DNA of 32,668 bases from positions 41,665 to 74,332 of the forward strand of contig JADGCV010000020.1 of NCBI GenBank assembly GCA_015228815.1, read 5' to 3'. Source of the stretch: Magnetococcales bacterium. Its GTDB lineage: Bacteria > Pseudomonadota > Magnetococcia > Magnetococcales > UBA8363. Of this stretch, positions 1 through 8,642 are shown piece by piece. Under the pieces are notes generated by a model that saw nothing but the letters and a program-made list of their open reading frames with translations, was not told where the DNA came from and made no database searches. A program made the translations under genes and the position numbers. Position 1 is the first letter of the stretch; every line of letters starts with the position of its first letter.

Positions 1-75
1 GACATCAAAATTGGCTTTGCTGCGCAACAGTCGTTTCAAGGCCCAGTCGAAGGTGATCAGACGACGCCGTTTCAT
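1..75 (-). CDS. Rpn-type PD-(D/E)XK nuclease/transposase-like protein, N-terminal fragment
   Basis: Only the first 25 codons are inside the window; the gene runs off the left edge. The ATG lies at 73-75 on the minus strand and is preceded by a purine-rich GGGGAGGG Shine-Dalgarno about 7 bases upstream. The peptide begins MKRRRLITFDWALKRLLRSK. This basic opening followed by FDWALKRLL is, from memory of the family, the usual start of one group of recombination-promoting nuclease (Rpn)/PD-(D/E)XK transposase-like proteins. The catalytic core is outside the window, so the identification rests on the N-terminus alone. A second, differently built member of the same broad superfamily lies at 18745-19698. 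Confidence 0.6.
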   Translation of the reverse strand, partial: MKRRRLITFDWALKRLLRSKANFDV

Positions 76-299
76 CGTGTTGCCCTCCCCATAGGTCAAT
101 CCTGCCGCAACGCCACAAGACCATCGATTTTCCGTCGAAAGGTTATAGAATGCCTTTTGTTCATGCAAGACGCGACGCCCCTTGTGTCACTCTTCCAGCG
201 TCATCATCCCTGGCCCAGGTTCTGATCCATGAAATATCGGCATAATTTCTGCTTGCTTCTTGAAAATTCCGAACCATACCACTCATTCAAGGTGACGCA

Positions 300-1115
300 A
301 TGGCGGCAACTCCCCTCACCATCAACGAACTCTCGGCCCCCACACCCCTTTCCCGCGATGGTCGTGCCCGTGGGATCGGCGCCGGTGAAAAGAATCCATT
401 TTCGGCACACCTCGATCAGGCCCTGGAGGCGAGAAATATCCCGCAAGCCCGGAGCGCAACCCGCCAACCCGCCACCAATCCCTTTGTCGAGGCAGTCATG
501 GCGGCACTGAAGCAGGTCAAGGCGAACCAGGGCATGGCGTTGACACCCGATCTGGACGCCATGGAGACCGCCGGCATCCAGAGCAACTGGCCCTCCTCGT
601 CCCACGCCTCGATGGAATCGGCGTTGCAATGGGCGACACCGACCACGGGCGTTCCCGTTCGCCCCCGGGTCCTGGTCCAGGAACTCCCGGCACGGACCCC
701 GAGCATCGCCCCCTCCCCCGTGGCCGCGGGAAAATACGAAACCATCATCCAAAAAGCCTCCCAACGTTATGGCGTCGATGCCGATCTGATCCGTTCGGTC
801 ATTCAGGTCGAAAGCAGCTTCAATCCGCGGGCGGTATCCCCTTCCGGGGCCAAGGGAATGATGCAACTGATGCCGGGAACCGCCAGGGAACTCGGGGTCA
901 AGGATCCCTTCGACCCGGAACAGAACATCATGGGCGGCACCTCCTATCTGAGCCGCCTGTTGGACCGGTATGACGGCAACGTTCGCTCGGCCCTCGCTGC
1001 CTACAACTGGGGCATGGGCAACCTTGAAAGAAAACCGGTGGCGGCCATGCCGGGAGAAACCCGTCAGTATGTCTCGAAAATCATGGGCATGATGGATCAG
1101 GACACCACCGCCTGA
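300..1115 (+). CDS. Lytic transglycosylase, SLT domain, no signal peptide
   Basis: 271 residues. The C-terminal half (about residues 148-265) is a soluble-lytic-transglycosylase (SLT/Slt70 family) domain that cleaves the MurNAc-GlcNAc bond of peptidoglycan. It shows IRSVIQVESSFNP with the catalytic Glu in ES, then GAKGMMQLMPGTA, and ALAAYNWGMGNL near the end. The first ~145 residues are rich in Ala, Pro, Ser and Thr and look disordered. The ATG at 300 has AAGGTGA at 289-295, a good Shine-Dalgarno. There is no hydrophobic signal segment at the N-terminus, which is odd for an enzyme that must reach the periplasm. This is the pattern expected of a flagellar-type muramidase exported by the flagellar secretion apparatus, but no flagellar gene is in the window to support that. 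The enzyme class is secure; export route and biological role are not. Confidence 0.88.
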   Translation: MAATPLTINELSAPTPLSRDGRARGIGAGEKNPFSAHLDQALEARNIPQARSATRQPATNPFVEAVMAALKQVKANQGMALTPDLDAMETAGIQSNWPSSSHASMESALQWATPTTGVPVRPRVLVQELPARTPSIAPSPVAAGKYETIIQKASQRYGVDADLIRSVIQVESSFNPRAVSPSGAKGMMQLMPGTARELGVKDPFDPEQNIMGGTSYLSRLLDRYDGNVRSALAAYNWGMGNLERKPVAAMPGETRQYVSKIMGMMDQDTTA

Positions 1116-1222
1116 ACAAGGTTCAGACTTCCTGATCCCTTCCAGATAATGCTGGCTTTTTTGTCCACGAGACCGGAAGCGGCGGTGGCACTAAATCTAG
1201 CAAAATTGATAGGTAAATCAAA

Positions 1223-3166
1223 GTGCATGTTGCTCAAAAAGTGCCGTTAACGAATCCTGCGGGATCAGGAACTCTGAGGTTCCCCGGTTCCAGACCATCC
1301 ATGGATCCCCTGCTCATCGAACCTCGGGTATTGAATGATCGGATCTGCTTTCTGACCCGGATCCAGGGTTTGACGGATGGTTTTTTATTTCTCAGCCATC
1401 CCGATACCCAGTGGGAAGCCCATACCCCCGGGGAGGTCGTGACGGTGCTGAACCAGGCGGAAGCGGCGGCCCGGAGCGGAATGTGGGTCGCCGGTTTCCT
1501 CGCCTATGAAGCGGCAGGGGCCTTCGGTCTTCCAGTCCTGCCACCACAGCCGGACCATCCCCTGGTCTGGATGGCCTCCTTTTCCCGGGTCCATCGTGGA
1601 CTGCTCCCTGATCCATCTTCCCGCTTGATGGCCTCACGGGGACAAATCGACCACTTTGACATCGATTTTCCACGCTACCGACAAGACCTTCAGGCCATTC
1701 TGGAAGCGATCGGACGGGGAGAAACCTATCAGGTCAATCACACCCTGACCGCCACGATCGCCCCCTGCGATCCGGGAGAATTGTTTCTGCGGTTGCAGGG
1801 ATTGCACCGGTTTCCCTTCGGGGCCTGGCTTAATTTTGGAACGGGACGGGTGGCCTCCTTTTCTCCCGAATTGTTCCTTGCCGCCACCCATGGCCGCATC
1901 ATCACCGCCCCCATCAAGGGGACAAGACCGCGATCGAACGATGTTCTTCAGGATCAACAGGCGGCCCGGTCCCTGGAACACTCCATCAAGGACCGGGCAG
2001 AACATGTCATGATCGTGGATATGGCCCGCAACGATCTGGGACGGATCTGCATGACCGGCTCGGTCCGGCCAGGACCGATTTGCGAAAGACGGTCCTTTTC
2101 GACCATTCATCATCTTGAGACCCGAATCGAGGGACAATTGCGTCCGGGAATCGGCTTGGCCGCCATCATGGAAGCACTTTTTCCCGCCGCGTCCATCACC
2201 GGCGCTCCCAAGAAACGGACCATGGACATCATCCGGCAACGGGAACAGCGTCCCCGGGGAATCTATACCGGCAGCCTGGGGATACTGGCCCCTGGAGGGG
2301 ACCGGTGGAATTTCAACGTTGCCATTCGCAGCGTCGTCTGGTTGGGCAACGGAATCGGACATATGGGATTGGGCGGTGGCATCGTCGCCGACTCCCAAAT
2401 CGCGGCGGAATGGCGGGAACTCGAAGACAAGGGCCGGTTTCTGACACATCCCCCCGAACCCTTCGGCTTGATCGAAACCTGTCTGGTCGATGGCGAAGGG
2501 ACGATCCCCCGTCTTGACGCCCACCTGCGGCGCCTTGCACAGTCCGCATCCACCCTGGGGTTTCCGTGTCCGACGCAGGAAATCGGCGAAAAAATGCAAC
2601 GGCAGGCCCGATCGTGTCATCCACGCCCCCGCGTGCTGCGCGTGGTTCTCGACATGGGGGGAAGGGTCACGTTGACCGAACGCGACTGGACGCCACCACC
2701 CACTCCAAATCGGTCCATTCGGATCGCCATTTCTCCGGCATTCGTCGATCGCCTGGATCCCATGACCCGCCACAAGACGACCCGGCGTCAACTTTTCGAC
2801 CACTGCCTGTTCCAGGCTCGGCAACGAGGACTGGAAGACTGCCTGTTCCGCAATACCCTGGGACACATCACCGAAGGGGCCATTCGCGCCCTCGCGGTCC
2901 GGTTTTCCGATGGCTGGGTCGTCCCCCCACTTGAGGACGGGCTGCTGCCCAGCCTGTGGCGGGAAGAATTCGTGCAAACCCACACCGGAGTCAGAGAACA
3001 AAGCCTGAGTGTCGCCAATCTGACCCAGGCCCGGGAAATCGTCATGGGCAATGCCGTTGGCGGATCGGTCACCGTCGCCGGGATCATCGATGAATACAAT
3101 CACGAAATCTATCGTCAACCCGATCAAGAAGCACTGCCCGATTTTCATTCCACGCCGCAAACGTGA
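1223..3166 (+). CDS. pabB: Bifunctional aminodeoxychorismate synthase component I / aminodeoxychorismate lyase
   Basis: 647 residues as drawn. Residues ~150-408 are a chorismate-binding domain with PIKGTRPR (Lys232), MARNDLGR, SITGAPKKR and the C-terminal GLGGGIVADS. Lys in PIKGT, rather than Ala, is the established mark of PabB against anthranilate synthase TrpE. Residues ~414-635 are a class IV aminotransferase fold like PabC, with PLP-lysine candidate Lys518 in RHKTT and the NTLGHITEGA motif. The fusion would convert chorismate plus ammonia to 4-amino-4-deoxychorismate and then release pyruvate to give p-aminobenzoate for folate. The glutaminase PabA is not in the window. The start is uncertain. 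ATG 1223 has a weak AGGTAA upstream. ATG 1301 (residue 27, MDPLLIEPRV) fits family length better but has no good ribosome site. Confidence 0.93.
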   Translation: MHVAQKVPLTNPAGSGTLRFPGSRPSMDPLLIEPRVLNDRICFLTRIQGLTDGFLFLSHPDTQWEAHTPGEVVTVLNQAEAAARSGMWVAGFLAYEAAGAFGLPVLPPQPDHPLVWMASFSRVHRGLLPDPSSRLMASRGQIDHFDIDFPRYRQDLQAILEAIGRGETYQVNHTLTATIAPCDPGELFLRLQGLHRFPFGAWLNFGTGRVASFSPELFLAATHGRIITAPIKGTRPRSNDVLQDQQAARSLEHSIKDRAEHVMIVDMARNDLGRICMTGSVRPGPICERRSFSTIHHLETRIEGQLRPGIGLAAIMEALFPAASITGAPKKRTMDIIRQREQRPRGIYTGSLGILAPGGDRWNFNVAIRSVVWLGNGIGHMGLGGGIVADSQIAAEWRELEDKGRFLTHPPEPFGLIETCLVDGEGTIPRLDAHLRRLAQSASTLGFPCPTQEIGEKMQRQARSCHPRPRVLRVVLDMGGRVTLTERDWTPPPTPNRSIRIAISPAFVDRLDPMTRHKTTRRQLFDHCLFQARQRGLEDCLFRNTLGHITEGAIRALAVRFSDGWVVPPLEDGLLPSLWREEFVQTHTGVREQSLSVANLTQAREIVMGNAVGGSVTVAGIIDEYNHEIYRQPDQEALPDFHSTPQT

Positions 3167-3219
3167 AACCAGGTGCCTGGCCAATCATTTGTGAAGGTCA
3201 TACAAGGAGTTGAATATCA

Positions 3220-3648
3220 ATGAAGAATATCGATCTGCATCCGACGCTCGTCAAGGATTGCATCATGGTGGGAACACTTGCCGCATCCATCCTGCTGCTG
3301 ATGAACGATCGACACTATCCATGGTTGGTTCTGGTACCCAATCGACCGGGTTTGCGTGATTTCGATGATCTTTCCGCAAACGATGCCTCCATGGTCCATG
3401 CCGATATCAGGCAGGCATCGAATCTGTTGCGTACCCTGTTCAAACCGACGAAAATCAATGTGGCCGCCCTGGGCAATGTGGTTCCGCAACTCCATATTCA
3501 CGTCATAGCCCGCTTTGAATCCGACAGGGCATGGCCAAAACCGGTCTGGGGCGTTTTTCCTCCGGAACCTTACCCCGAGGACCAACGGCATTCTCTGGTG
3601 GCACGGATAAAAAATATGCTTGATGAAAACAATATCCAGAGTGGCTGA
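3220..3648 (+). CDS. HIT-family nucleotide hydrolase/transferase
   Basis: 142 residues. AAGGAG at 3204-3209 gives a clear ribosome site 10 bases before the ATG. The HIT signature lies at residues 90-96, QLHIHVI, followed by ARFESD and AWPKPVWG. In the canonical HxHxHxx pattern the first His is replaced here by Gln90. The central catalytic His92 and the third His94 remain, which is the usual form in a bacterial HIT subgroup whose motif is VPQLHIH. Family members hydrolyse or transfer nucleotidyl groups from dinucleoside polyphosphates or nucleoside phosphoramidates; the substrate cannot be told from sequence. It lies 53 bases after the PabBC stop on the same strand and may be co-transcribed with it. 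It converges with the HD-domain gene downstream. Confidence 0.88.
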   Translation: MKNIDLHPTLVKDCIMVGTLAASILLLMNDRHYPWLVLVPNRPGLRDFDDLSANDASMVHADIRQASNLLRTLFKPTKINVAALGNVVPQLHIHVIARFESDRAWPKPVWGVFPPEPYPEDQRHSLVARIKNMLDENNIQSG

Positions 3649-3678
3649 ACACGATACGCCACAGTCACAACGTCACTA

Positions 3679-3704
3679 GCGAAATCCCCGGGCGAAATCC
3701 CCGG
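3679..3704. repeat. Perfect 13-bp tandem repeat in a convergent intergenic region
   Basis: GCGAAATCCCCGG occurs twice head to tail, at 3679-3691 and 3692-3704. Each unit carries a CCCGGG palindrome at its end, so the two copies can also pair with one another in a short GC-rich hairpin. It lies between the convergent stops at 3648 and 3760. No T-run follows on either side, so a terminator role is possible but not shown. Confidence 0.6.
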
Positions 3705-3759
3705 GAATGGGATCCCCAAGCCCGATCATGGAACCAATTGCAAAGGTGATCCCGTGATG

Positions 3760-5739
3760 TCACCTGGAGTGGTTCCAATGCGCTCCCTGGGTGATTGCGC
3801 TCAGATTGGGCAGGGCCAGAAGGTCGGAGAAGTCCATGACGATTTCTCCGACCTTGTTGAACAGCAGGTCCTGAATGGGTTCCAGTTCACCCTTTCCGTT
3901 GGCCTCGACCAGGTTTTTCAGGTCGTCGCCCTCCTTGATCAGGATGAACTTGGCCCGGGTATGATCGATTTCCTCGACGACATGAATGTCATAGAATACC
4001 TTGCGGACCGGGTCGATGCCATTTCTGGCAAGGTCCTGACTGTTGATGACAATTCCGCGACCTTCAAGCCATGCCAATGGAACGCCGCTTTTGACCTTCT
4101 GGACCCGTTCGAGGCAACCAGACTTTTCCAACTGCTGTTCGGTGACGCCCAGCTTTTTCAGATCGTCCGGGGTGAGGCGATTTTCGCTTCCGGGAAGTTT
4201 GACAACCCATTCCTTGAGCGGTTGAATGCCCAACCGCTCCATTTTTTTCGGGTTCAGAGAAATTTCCCTTCGCTTCAAACGCTCCACCGTGATTCCACCC
4301 TCTTTGCGCAGGATTGCAAGGTCGAATCCCTGAGCCTTCAGTTTGGCAAGGAGTTCGGAACGTTCCAGTTCCTCCCAGGTCAACCATTCACGCCATGCAT
4401 CCAGCTCGATCATTTCCTGTTCGGTGACGATCTGGTTCTTGACCAGGGTAACCCCCCCCCTGAGTATGGCTTCGGGAGAACAATCGAAATCAAGATTCTT
4501 GTCCCGTTTCATCTGTTCCACCACCTTCAGCGAAAGACCACCCCGGCGGCGGATCCGTTCGACGTCCATGCCAATGTTGCGCAATACCGGCAGGAACCCA
4601 AGTTTTTCCAATTCCTGATACGTCAACAACGCCACCGGCTGGACCGGTTTTGCCGGATTGGGAGTGAACATGCGCCGCTCTTTTTCGCGCGGCAGGGCAA
4701 AACGTTTTCCCTTGGGGAGAAGGTCGGGGTTTTGCCGCATGTAGATTCGATGCCACGCGGCATAATGGACGGGGTTGAAGTGTCCCATGAGGGCATCGGA
4801 ATTCATGATGATCAAAACCTTGAAAGAGTCGAGCTGCCGCTTGTAGGCACGACTTTCCTCCAGGGCCGAAACCATGTCCACGAGCGATGACGCCTGAATG
4901 ACATCCCGATCATCCTCGTCCAGTTGCGCAACGATCCCGGGCAGGTCCAGATCAAGTTTTTTCTTCAGATAATCGGCAAACAGGGTCAATCCCCCGTACC
5001 CTTTTCCCTTGACACTGGCGTACCATTCATGATGGAGCAGGGCAGTCAGCATCGCAAGATCGGGGGGGGCACCCGGACGATGAAGCAACCTTCCCCCATG
5101 GAGGGTATGCAATTGCATTTCCTTCCATTGGGTATTGTCCAGCTTCCCCGGCCAGTCGAGCGTTTCAAGTTTGATCCTGGTCTTGCCGACATCATGATTG
5201 AAAACAGCGATCGCCCCCCGGACGATTTTTTCATCACTCCATCCCAGTTCATGGCCAATCGCCATCAAATGAAAACTGGCGATGATGCTGTGTCGCGCGG
5301 TCCCGCCGTGATGTTGCGTCAAAGCCATCAATTTTTCGGTCGGATCGCAGGAAAACAGATTGTCGATGTCGTTGAGGTTGTCGCGAATCAATTGTTCCAG
5401 CGAATGTAATTGATTTTTGTTTTGGAGCGATTGGGCGACATCGTCGATGCCGGCGAAGGTTTTGGAGACAATGTTTTCGATGACCGAGAACATCTGCTCC
5501 ATCTGGACCACGGTCGATACAACCGCCTGTTCCCGGATGACCTCGGCGTGGATCGTGCGAATCCCCCGGCGTTCGAGCCGATCGAGCAGTTTACGGTCGA
5601 TGGAGGTATATCGTGGCGCGAAAATGGCTTCAGACCCGGGAATTTTGACCTCCCGGGACAAACGCATGTTGCCAAGAAGGGCGGGGTCGGAAAGATGGTA
5701 CTCGCCCTTGGCCAATTCATGATCGGTCTTCTTGGTCAC
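3760..5739 (-). CDS. HD-GYP-variant phosphohydrolase-like protein with repeat-like C-terminal half
   Basis: 659 residues starting at a GTG (5737-5739) with AAAGG upstream. Residues ~140-330 hold an HD domain: His150, NHDVGK (His182-Asp183, Gly185-Lys186), HGGRLLH around His214, and HHEWYASVKGKGYGG at 236-250. This follows the HD-GYP order, but the terminal GYP is GYG. HD-GYP proteins are metal-dependent phosphodiesterases that cleave c-di-GMP; the metal ligands look present, so activity is plausible but unproven. The C-terminal ~280 residues are not recognised. They contain recurring short units built on Leu-x-x-Leu-Gly and Arg-x-Gly-Ile, such as LEKLGF, LKKLGVT and LARNGID, suggesting a helical repeat scaffold. 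It lies 83 bases downstream of the GGDEF-EAL gene on the same strand. Confidence 0.78.
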   Translation of the reverse strand: MTKKTDHELAKGEYHLSDPALLGNMRLSREVKIPGSEAIFAPRYTSIDRKLLDRLERRGIRTIHAEVIREQAVVSTVVQMEQMFSVIENIVSKTFAGIDDVAQSLQNKNQLHSLEQLIRDNLNDIDNLFSCDPTEKLMALTQHHGGTARHSIIASFHLMAIGHELGWSDEKIVRGAIAVFNHDVGKTRIKLETLDWPGKLDNTQWKEMQLHTLHGGRLLHRPGAPPDLAMLTALLHHEWYASVKGKGYGGLTLFADYLKKKLDLDLPGIVAQLDEDDRDVIQASSLVDMVSALEESRAYKRQLDSFKVLIIMNSDALMGHFNPVHYAAWHRIYMRQNPDLLPKGKRFALPREKERRMFTPNPAKPVQPVALLTYQELEKLGFLPVLRNIGMDVERIRRRGGLSLKVVEQMKRDKNLDFDCSPEAILRGGVTLVKNQIVTEQEMIELDAWREWLTWEELERSELLAKLKAQGFDLAILRKEGGITVERLKRREISLNPKKMERLGIQPLKEWVVKLPGSENRLTPDDLKKLGVTEQQLEKSGCLERVQKVKSGVPLAWLEGRGIVINSQDLARNGIDPVRKVFYDIHVVEEIDHTRAKFILIKEGDDLKNLVEANGKGELEPIQDLLFNKVGEIVMDFSDLLALPNLSAITQGAHWNHSR

Positions 5740-5822
5740 ACCGCGAACCTTTCCGTCCCTTCATCGAGTGGTGACATCCAGAAAACCTCTGGACCTCCAG
5801 TGGTCGATCGGCGATTCGTCGC

Positions 5823-8225
5823 TCATCGTCCGGCCCCGAGCCATTCCCGATGGCCGTTGCCTGTCGCGCCATCGCGCCAGGCCGCAACAAAGCCGACAAA
5901 ATCGTTCTGGGCAAGCGGACGACTGAAATAGTAGCCCTGAAGTTCGTCACATTCAATCTTTTCGAGAAATTCGACCTGTTGTTTGTTTTCGACCCCCTCC
6001 GCCACGACATGCAGTTTCAGACTTTTCGCCATCGAAACAATGGCCAGAACGATGGCGGCATCATCCGAATTTTCGCTCAGTTCGCGGACGAAGGATTGAT
6101 CGATCTTGAGCGCTTGAATCGGCAACCGCTTCAGATAGCTCAGCGACGAATAACCGGTCCCGAAATCATCCATGGAAATACTGATCCCCAGGTCGCGCAG
6201 TTGTTTGAGGGTGGCAATAGCCTGTTTCTCATCCTCCATCATCATGCTTTCAGTCACTTCGAGTTCCAACCATCGCGGGTCGAGACCACTTTCCAGAAGG
6301 GTGTCCTTGACCATGTCCAAAAGGTCTTTTTGTTGAAACTGCCGCGCCGACAGGTTGACCGCGACCCGCAACGGGGGACCACCGTCATCGATCCTTCTTT
6401 TGTTGAAATGACAGGCAGAATGAAGAATGCTCTTGCCCATGGGGACGATCAGGCCGGTCTCCTCGGCCAGGGGAATGAAGTCGGCGGGAGAAACCATGGA
6501 GCCATCGGCGCGGCGCCAGCGGACAAGCGATTCCATGCCGACAATGTCGCGCGTCGCAATGGAAAGTTTCGGCTGATAATGCAGAATGAACTCGTTGGCA
6601 TCCATGGCCTGACGCAAACTGTTTTCCAATGCCGCCCGGCGGATGGAATGGGTATTCATCCGCTCCTCGAAAAACTTGAAATTGCCGCGGCCACTCTCCT
6701 TGGCATGATACATCGCCACATCGGCATACTTGGTGATTTCATCGAAGGTCGTGCCATCGTTCGGGAATACGCTGATGCCCACGCTGGCGCCGATATGGGC
6801 CTTGTATTCCTGGATGGGGATCGGTTCCATGAGCGCGGCGATGATCTTTCGGGCAATGGGTTCGGCTTCACGGGGAGATTTCATCCCCGAAAGGATCACG
6901 GTAAACTCGTCACCCCCCAATCGCGAGACCGTGTCGGCAGTCCGGACACAGAGGCTGAGCCGCCGGGCAACCTCCACCAGCAGTTGATCGCCCGCGGCGT
7001 GTCCCAGGGTGTCATTGACATGTTTGAAACGGTCCAGATCGATGAAAAATACCGCCACCAGGGTCTTGAACCGTTTGGCCGCCTCAAATTCGTGCATCAG
7101 GCGGTCGCGAAACAACATGCGGTTGGGAAGGGAGGTCAGCGGATCGAAAAACGCCAATTGTTCCAGGCGTTCCTCCGTCGCCTTGCGGTGGCTGATGTCG
7201 GTGAAAATGCCAACAAAATGGCCAATGATGCCATCGGATCCCTGAACCGCGTTGATGGTCAACCATTTGGGGTAGGATTCTCCATTCTTGCGCCGGTCCC
7301 ATATTTCTCCGGACCAGGTACCCCGATGGGTGATGTCATGCCACATTCGCTCATAGAATTCAGCGCCGTGCCGGCCCGACTTGCCGATTCTCGGGTTTTT
7401 CCCGATCACATCCTCGCGGGAAAAACCGGTGATCATGGTGTAGGCCAGGTTGACATCGATGATGGTGCCAAACGGATCGGTGATGACAATGGCCTCGCTG
7501 GCATTCTCGAATACCTTGGCCGCCAACTTGAGTCCTTCCTCGGCCCGGTTACGCTCTTCGATTTCCTGCTTCAGTCGCAGATTGGACGCTTCAAGTTCCC
7601 GGGTGCGGTCAAGAATGCGTTGTTCCAGTTCACCATAGGCCGCCTGAAGGGCATCCTTGGTTTGTTTGCGTTCGGTGATGTCATGAAGAATGCCGGTGAA
7701 AAATGTTTCCTCGTTCGAACGGAAGACGCCGACCGACAGTTCGGCGGGAAATTCGCGTCCATCCTTGCAGACACAGGAGACCTCGCGAATGGTTCCAATG
7801 ATCTTGCGAATACCCGTCGTCAGGAAAGAATGAATATAATGATCATGGGCTTCGCGATACGGAGATGGCATGAGAATGGAAACATTTTCTCCAATCAACT
7901 CCCGGGACGTATAACCAAACATTTTCTCCACGGATGCGTTGACCGAGCGGATGATCCCATGATGGTCGATGGTAAGAATGCCGTCCACCGCCGAATTGAG
8001 GATGGACTGGTTTTGATTGAGGCTGCTGTGCAGTTCACTCAGAGCGGTTTGCCCGCGGCGATGGATGGAAAATATGAAAAAAATCGCCAAAATCAGGGAC
8101 AGCGAGGACCCGATCGCGTGAATTCCGTCCAGGTCCGTCTCCGCTTCCACCAAAACGGCAACGATCAGAGGAAGAACAATGGCAGCAAAATGGTAACCAA
8201 AACGAAACGGTGCGTTGGACTTCAT
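5823..8225 (-). CDS. Membrane PAS-PAS-GGDEF-EAL cyclic-di-GMP synthase/phosphodiesterase
   Basis: 800 residues. Two hydrophobic segments at ~12-28 and ~37-53 anchor it in the inner membrane with almost no periplasmic loop. PAS 1 is at ~70-187, a predicted coiled coil at ~190-230, PAS 2 at ~232-350. The GGDEF domain (~352-515) has an intact GGDEF at 437-441 and an inhibitory I-site RTAD at 428-431, five residues before it. The EAL domain (~533-785) has ESL (Glu565) in place of EAL, then VNLSARQF (Asn624), LELEVTES, DDFGTGYSSL (Asp686-Asp687), LKID (Lys707) and VAEGVEN (Glu743). The catalytic residues of both domains are thus present, so the protein could both make and degrade c-di-GMP, with PAS domains sensing an unknown signal. 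The ATG at 8225 has GGAAAGAA upstream. A PilZ receptor candidate lies at 30016-30384. Confidence 0.95.
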   Translation of the reverse strand: MKSNAPFRFGYHFAAIVLPLIVAVLVEAETDLDGIHAIGSSLSLILAIFFIFSIHRRGQTALSELHSSLNQNQSILNSAVDGILTIDHHGIIRSVNASVEKMFGYTSRELIGENVSILMPSPYREAHDHYIHSFLTTGIRKIIGTIREVSCVCKDGREFPAELSVGVFRSNEETFFTGILHDITERKQTKDALQAAYGELEQRILDRTRELEASNLRLKQEIEERNRAEEGLKLAAKVFENASEAIVITDPFGTIIDVNLAYTMITGFSREDVIGKNPRIGKSGRHGAEFYERMWHDITHRGTWSGEIWDRRKNGESYPKWLTINAVQGSDGIIGHFVGIFTDISHRKATEERLEQLAFFDPLTSLPNRMLFRDRLMHEFEAAKRFKTLVAVFFIDLDRFKHVNDTLGHAAGDQLLVEVARRLSLCVRTADTVSRLGGDEFTVILSGMKSPREAEPIARKIIAALMEPIPIQEYKAHIGASVGISVFPNDGTTFDEITKYADVAMYHAKESGRGNFKFFEERMNTHSIRRAALENSLRQAMDANEFILHYQPKLSIATRDIVGMESLVRWRRADGSMVSPADFIPLAEETGLIVPMGKSILHSACHFNKRRIDDGGPPLRVAVNLSARQFQQKDLLDMVKDTLLESGLDPRWLELEVTESMMMEDEKQAIATLKQLRDLGISISMDDFGTGYSSLSYLKRLPIQALKIDQSFVRELSENSDDAAIVLAIVSMAKSLKLHVVAEGVENKQQVEFLEKIECDELQGYYFSRPLAQNDFVGFVAAWRDGATGNGHREWLGAGR

Positions 8226-8413
8226 CGGTTCTTTCCAGACAAACGCGCGCAGGGTCGATGACGGGCATGAACTCTGGTGTCGGATGAGAAATAATTCCTC
8301 CAGAGTGGATCAACGGGTTAGCAAAGACAGTATTGCAAAATTAAATAATGCCTATGGCAATGGAAACAATTATTGATAACCACCTGTCCAACGTCTCATT
8401 ATGGAAGGAAAGT

Positions 8414-8421
8414 TTCCGGAA
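8414..8421. promoter_or_regulatory. TTCCGGAA palindrome, distal copy (possible activator site)
   Basis: A perfect 8-bp palindrome within TTTCCGGAAT. Its twin is at 8463-8470, 49 bp away centre to centre. It lies about 130 bp upstream of the sigma-54-like -24 element, where enhancer-binding proteins usually bind. A regulatory function is inference from the pairing and position. Confidence 0.4.
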
Positions 8422-8462
8422 TTCAACCCCTTCATCAATGAATGAACGGTGCTTCCCGTCCT

Positions 8463-8470
8463 TTCCGGAA
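8463..8470. promoter_or_regulatory. TTCCGGAA palindrome, proximal copy (possible activator site)
   Basis: Second copy of the palindrome, within TTTCCGGAAA, about 80 bp upstream of the -24 element. The two copies share TTTCCGGAA in the same orientation. Confidence 0.4.
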
Positions 8471-8547
8471 AATGAGAATGGATCGAAGGTCACGGGGTGA
8501 ATACGTATCAATGTTCATTAAACCTGGCCGTATTTTGCATCAATTCA

Positions 8548-8562
8548 TGGAACGATAATTGC
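8548..8562 (+). promoter_or_regulatory. Sigma-54-type -24/-12 promoter
   Basis: TGG at 8548-8550 and TTGC at 8559-8562 are arranged as GG-N10-GC, the invariant spacing of RpoN promoters, within TGGAACGATAATTGC (consensus TGGCACG-N4-TTGC). The only departure in the core is A for C in the -24 box. Expected transcription start is near 8574, about 70 bases before the first exopolysaccharide gene. No TTGACA/TATAAT pair of comparable quality was seen in front of that gene. Confidence 0.6.
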
Positions 8563-8642
8563 GAAGTCCCATGAATCATGGCTGCGAAGTAGTGACCGTG
8601 GGGATCGGCCCCTCTTGCTCCTCAAGATGATTTCATGCCTCC

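Larger units (their letters stand above)
8226..8642. other. 417-bp divergent intergenic region
   Basis: This lies between the minus-strand GGDEF-EAL gene and the plus-strand exopolysaccharide genes. I see no credible ORF. Its AT-rich left-centre (about 8330-8400) probably holds the promoter for the minus-strand gene, although I could not settle on one. The right part holds the sigma-54-like site and its upstream palindromes, listed separately. Confidence 0.7.

Noticed and set aside
229-510. 93-residue plus-strand frame overlapping the transglycosylase start
   Set aside because: Different frame from the SLT domain, low-complexity sequence, and the real gene has a clear ribosome site at 289-295.
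1634-3184. 516-residue minus-strand frame opposite pabB-pabC
   Set aside because: Shadow of a strongly conserved enzyme; no domain or start signal of its own.
5850-8261. 803-residue plus-strand open frame opposite the GGDEF-EAL gene
   Set aside because: It mirrors a gene with full catalytic motifs, has no recognisable domain or ribosome site, and long antisense frames are common at this GC content.
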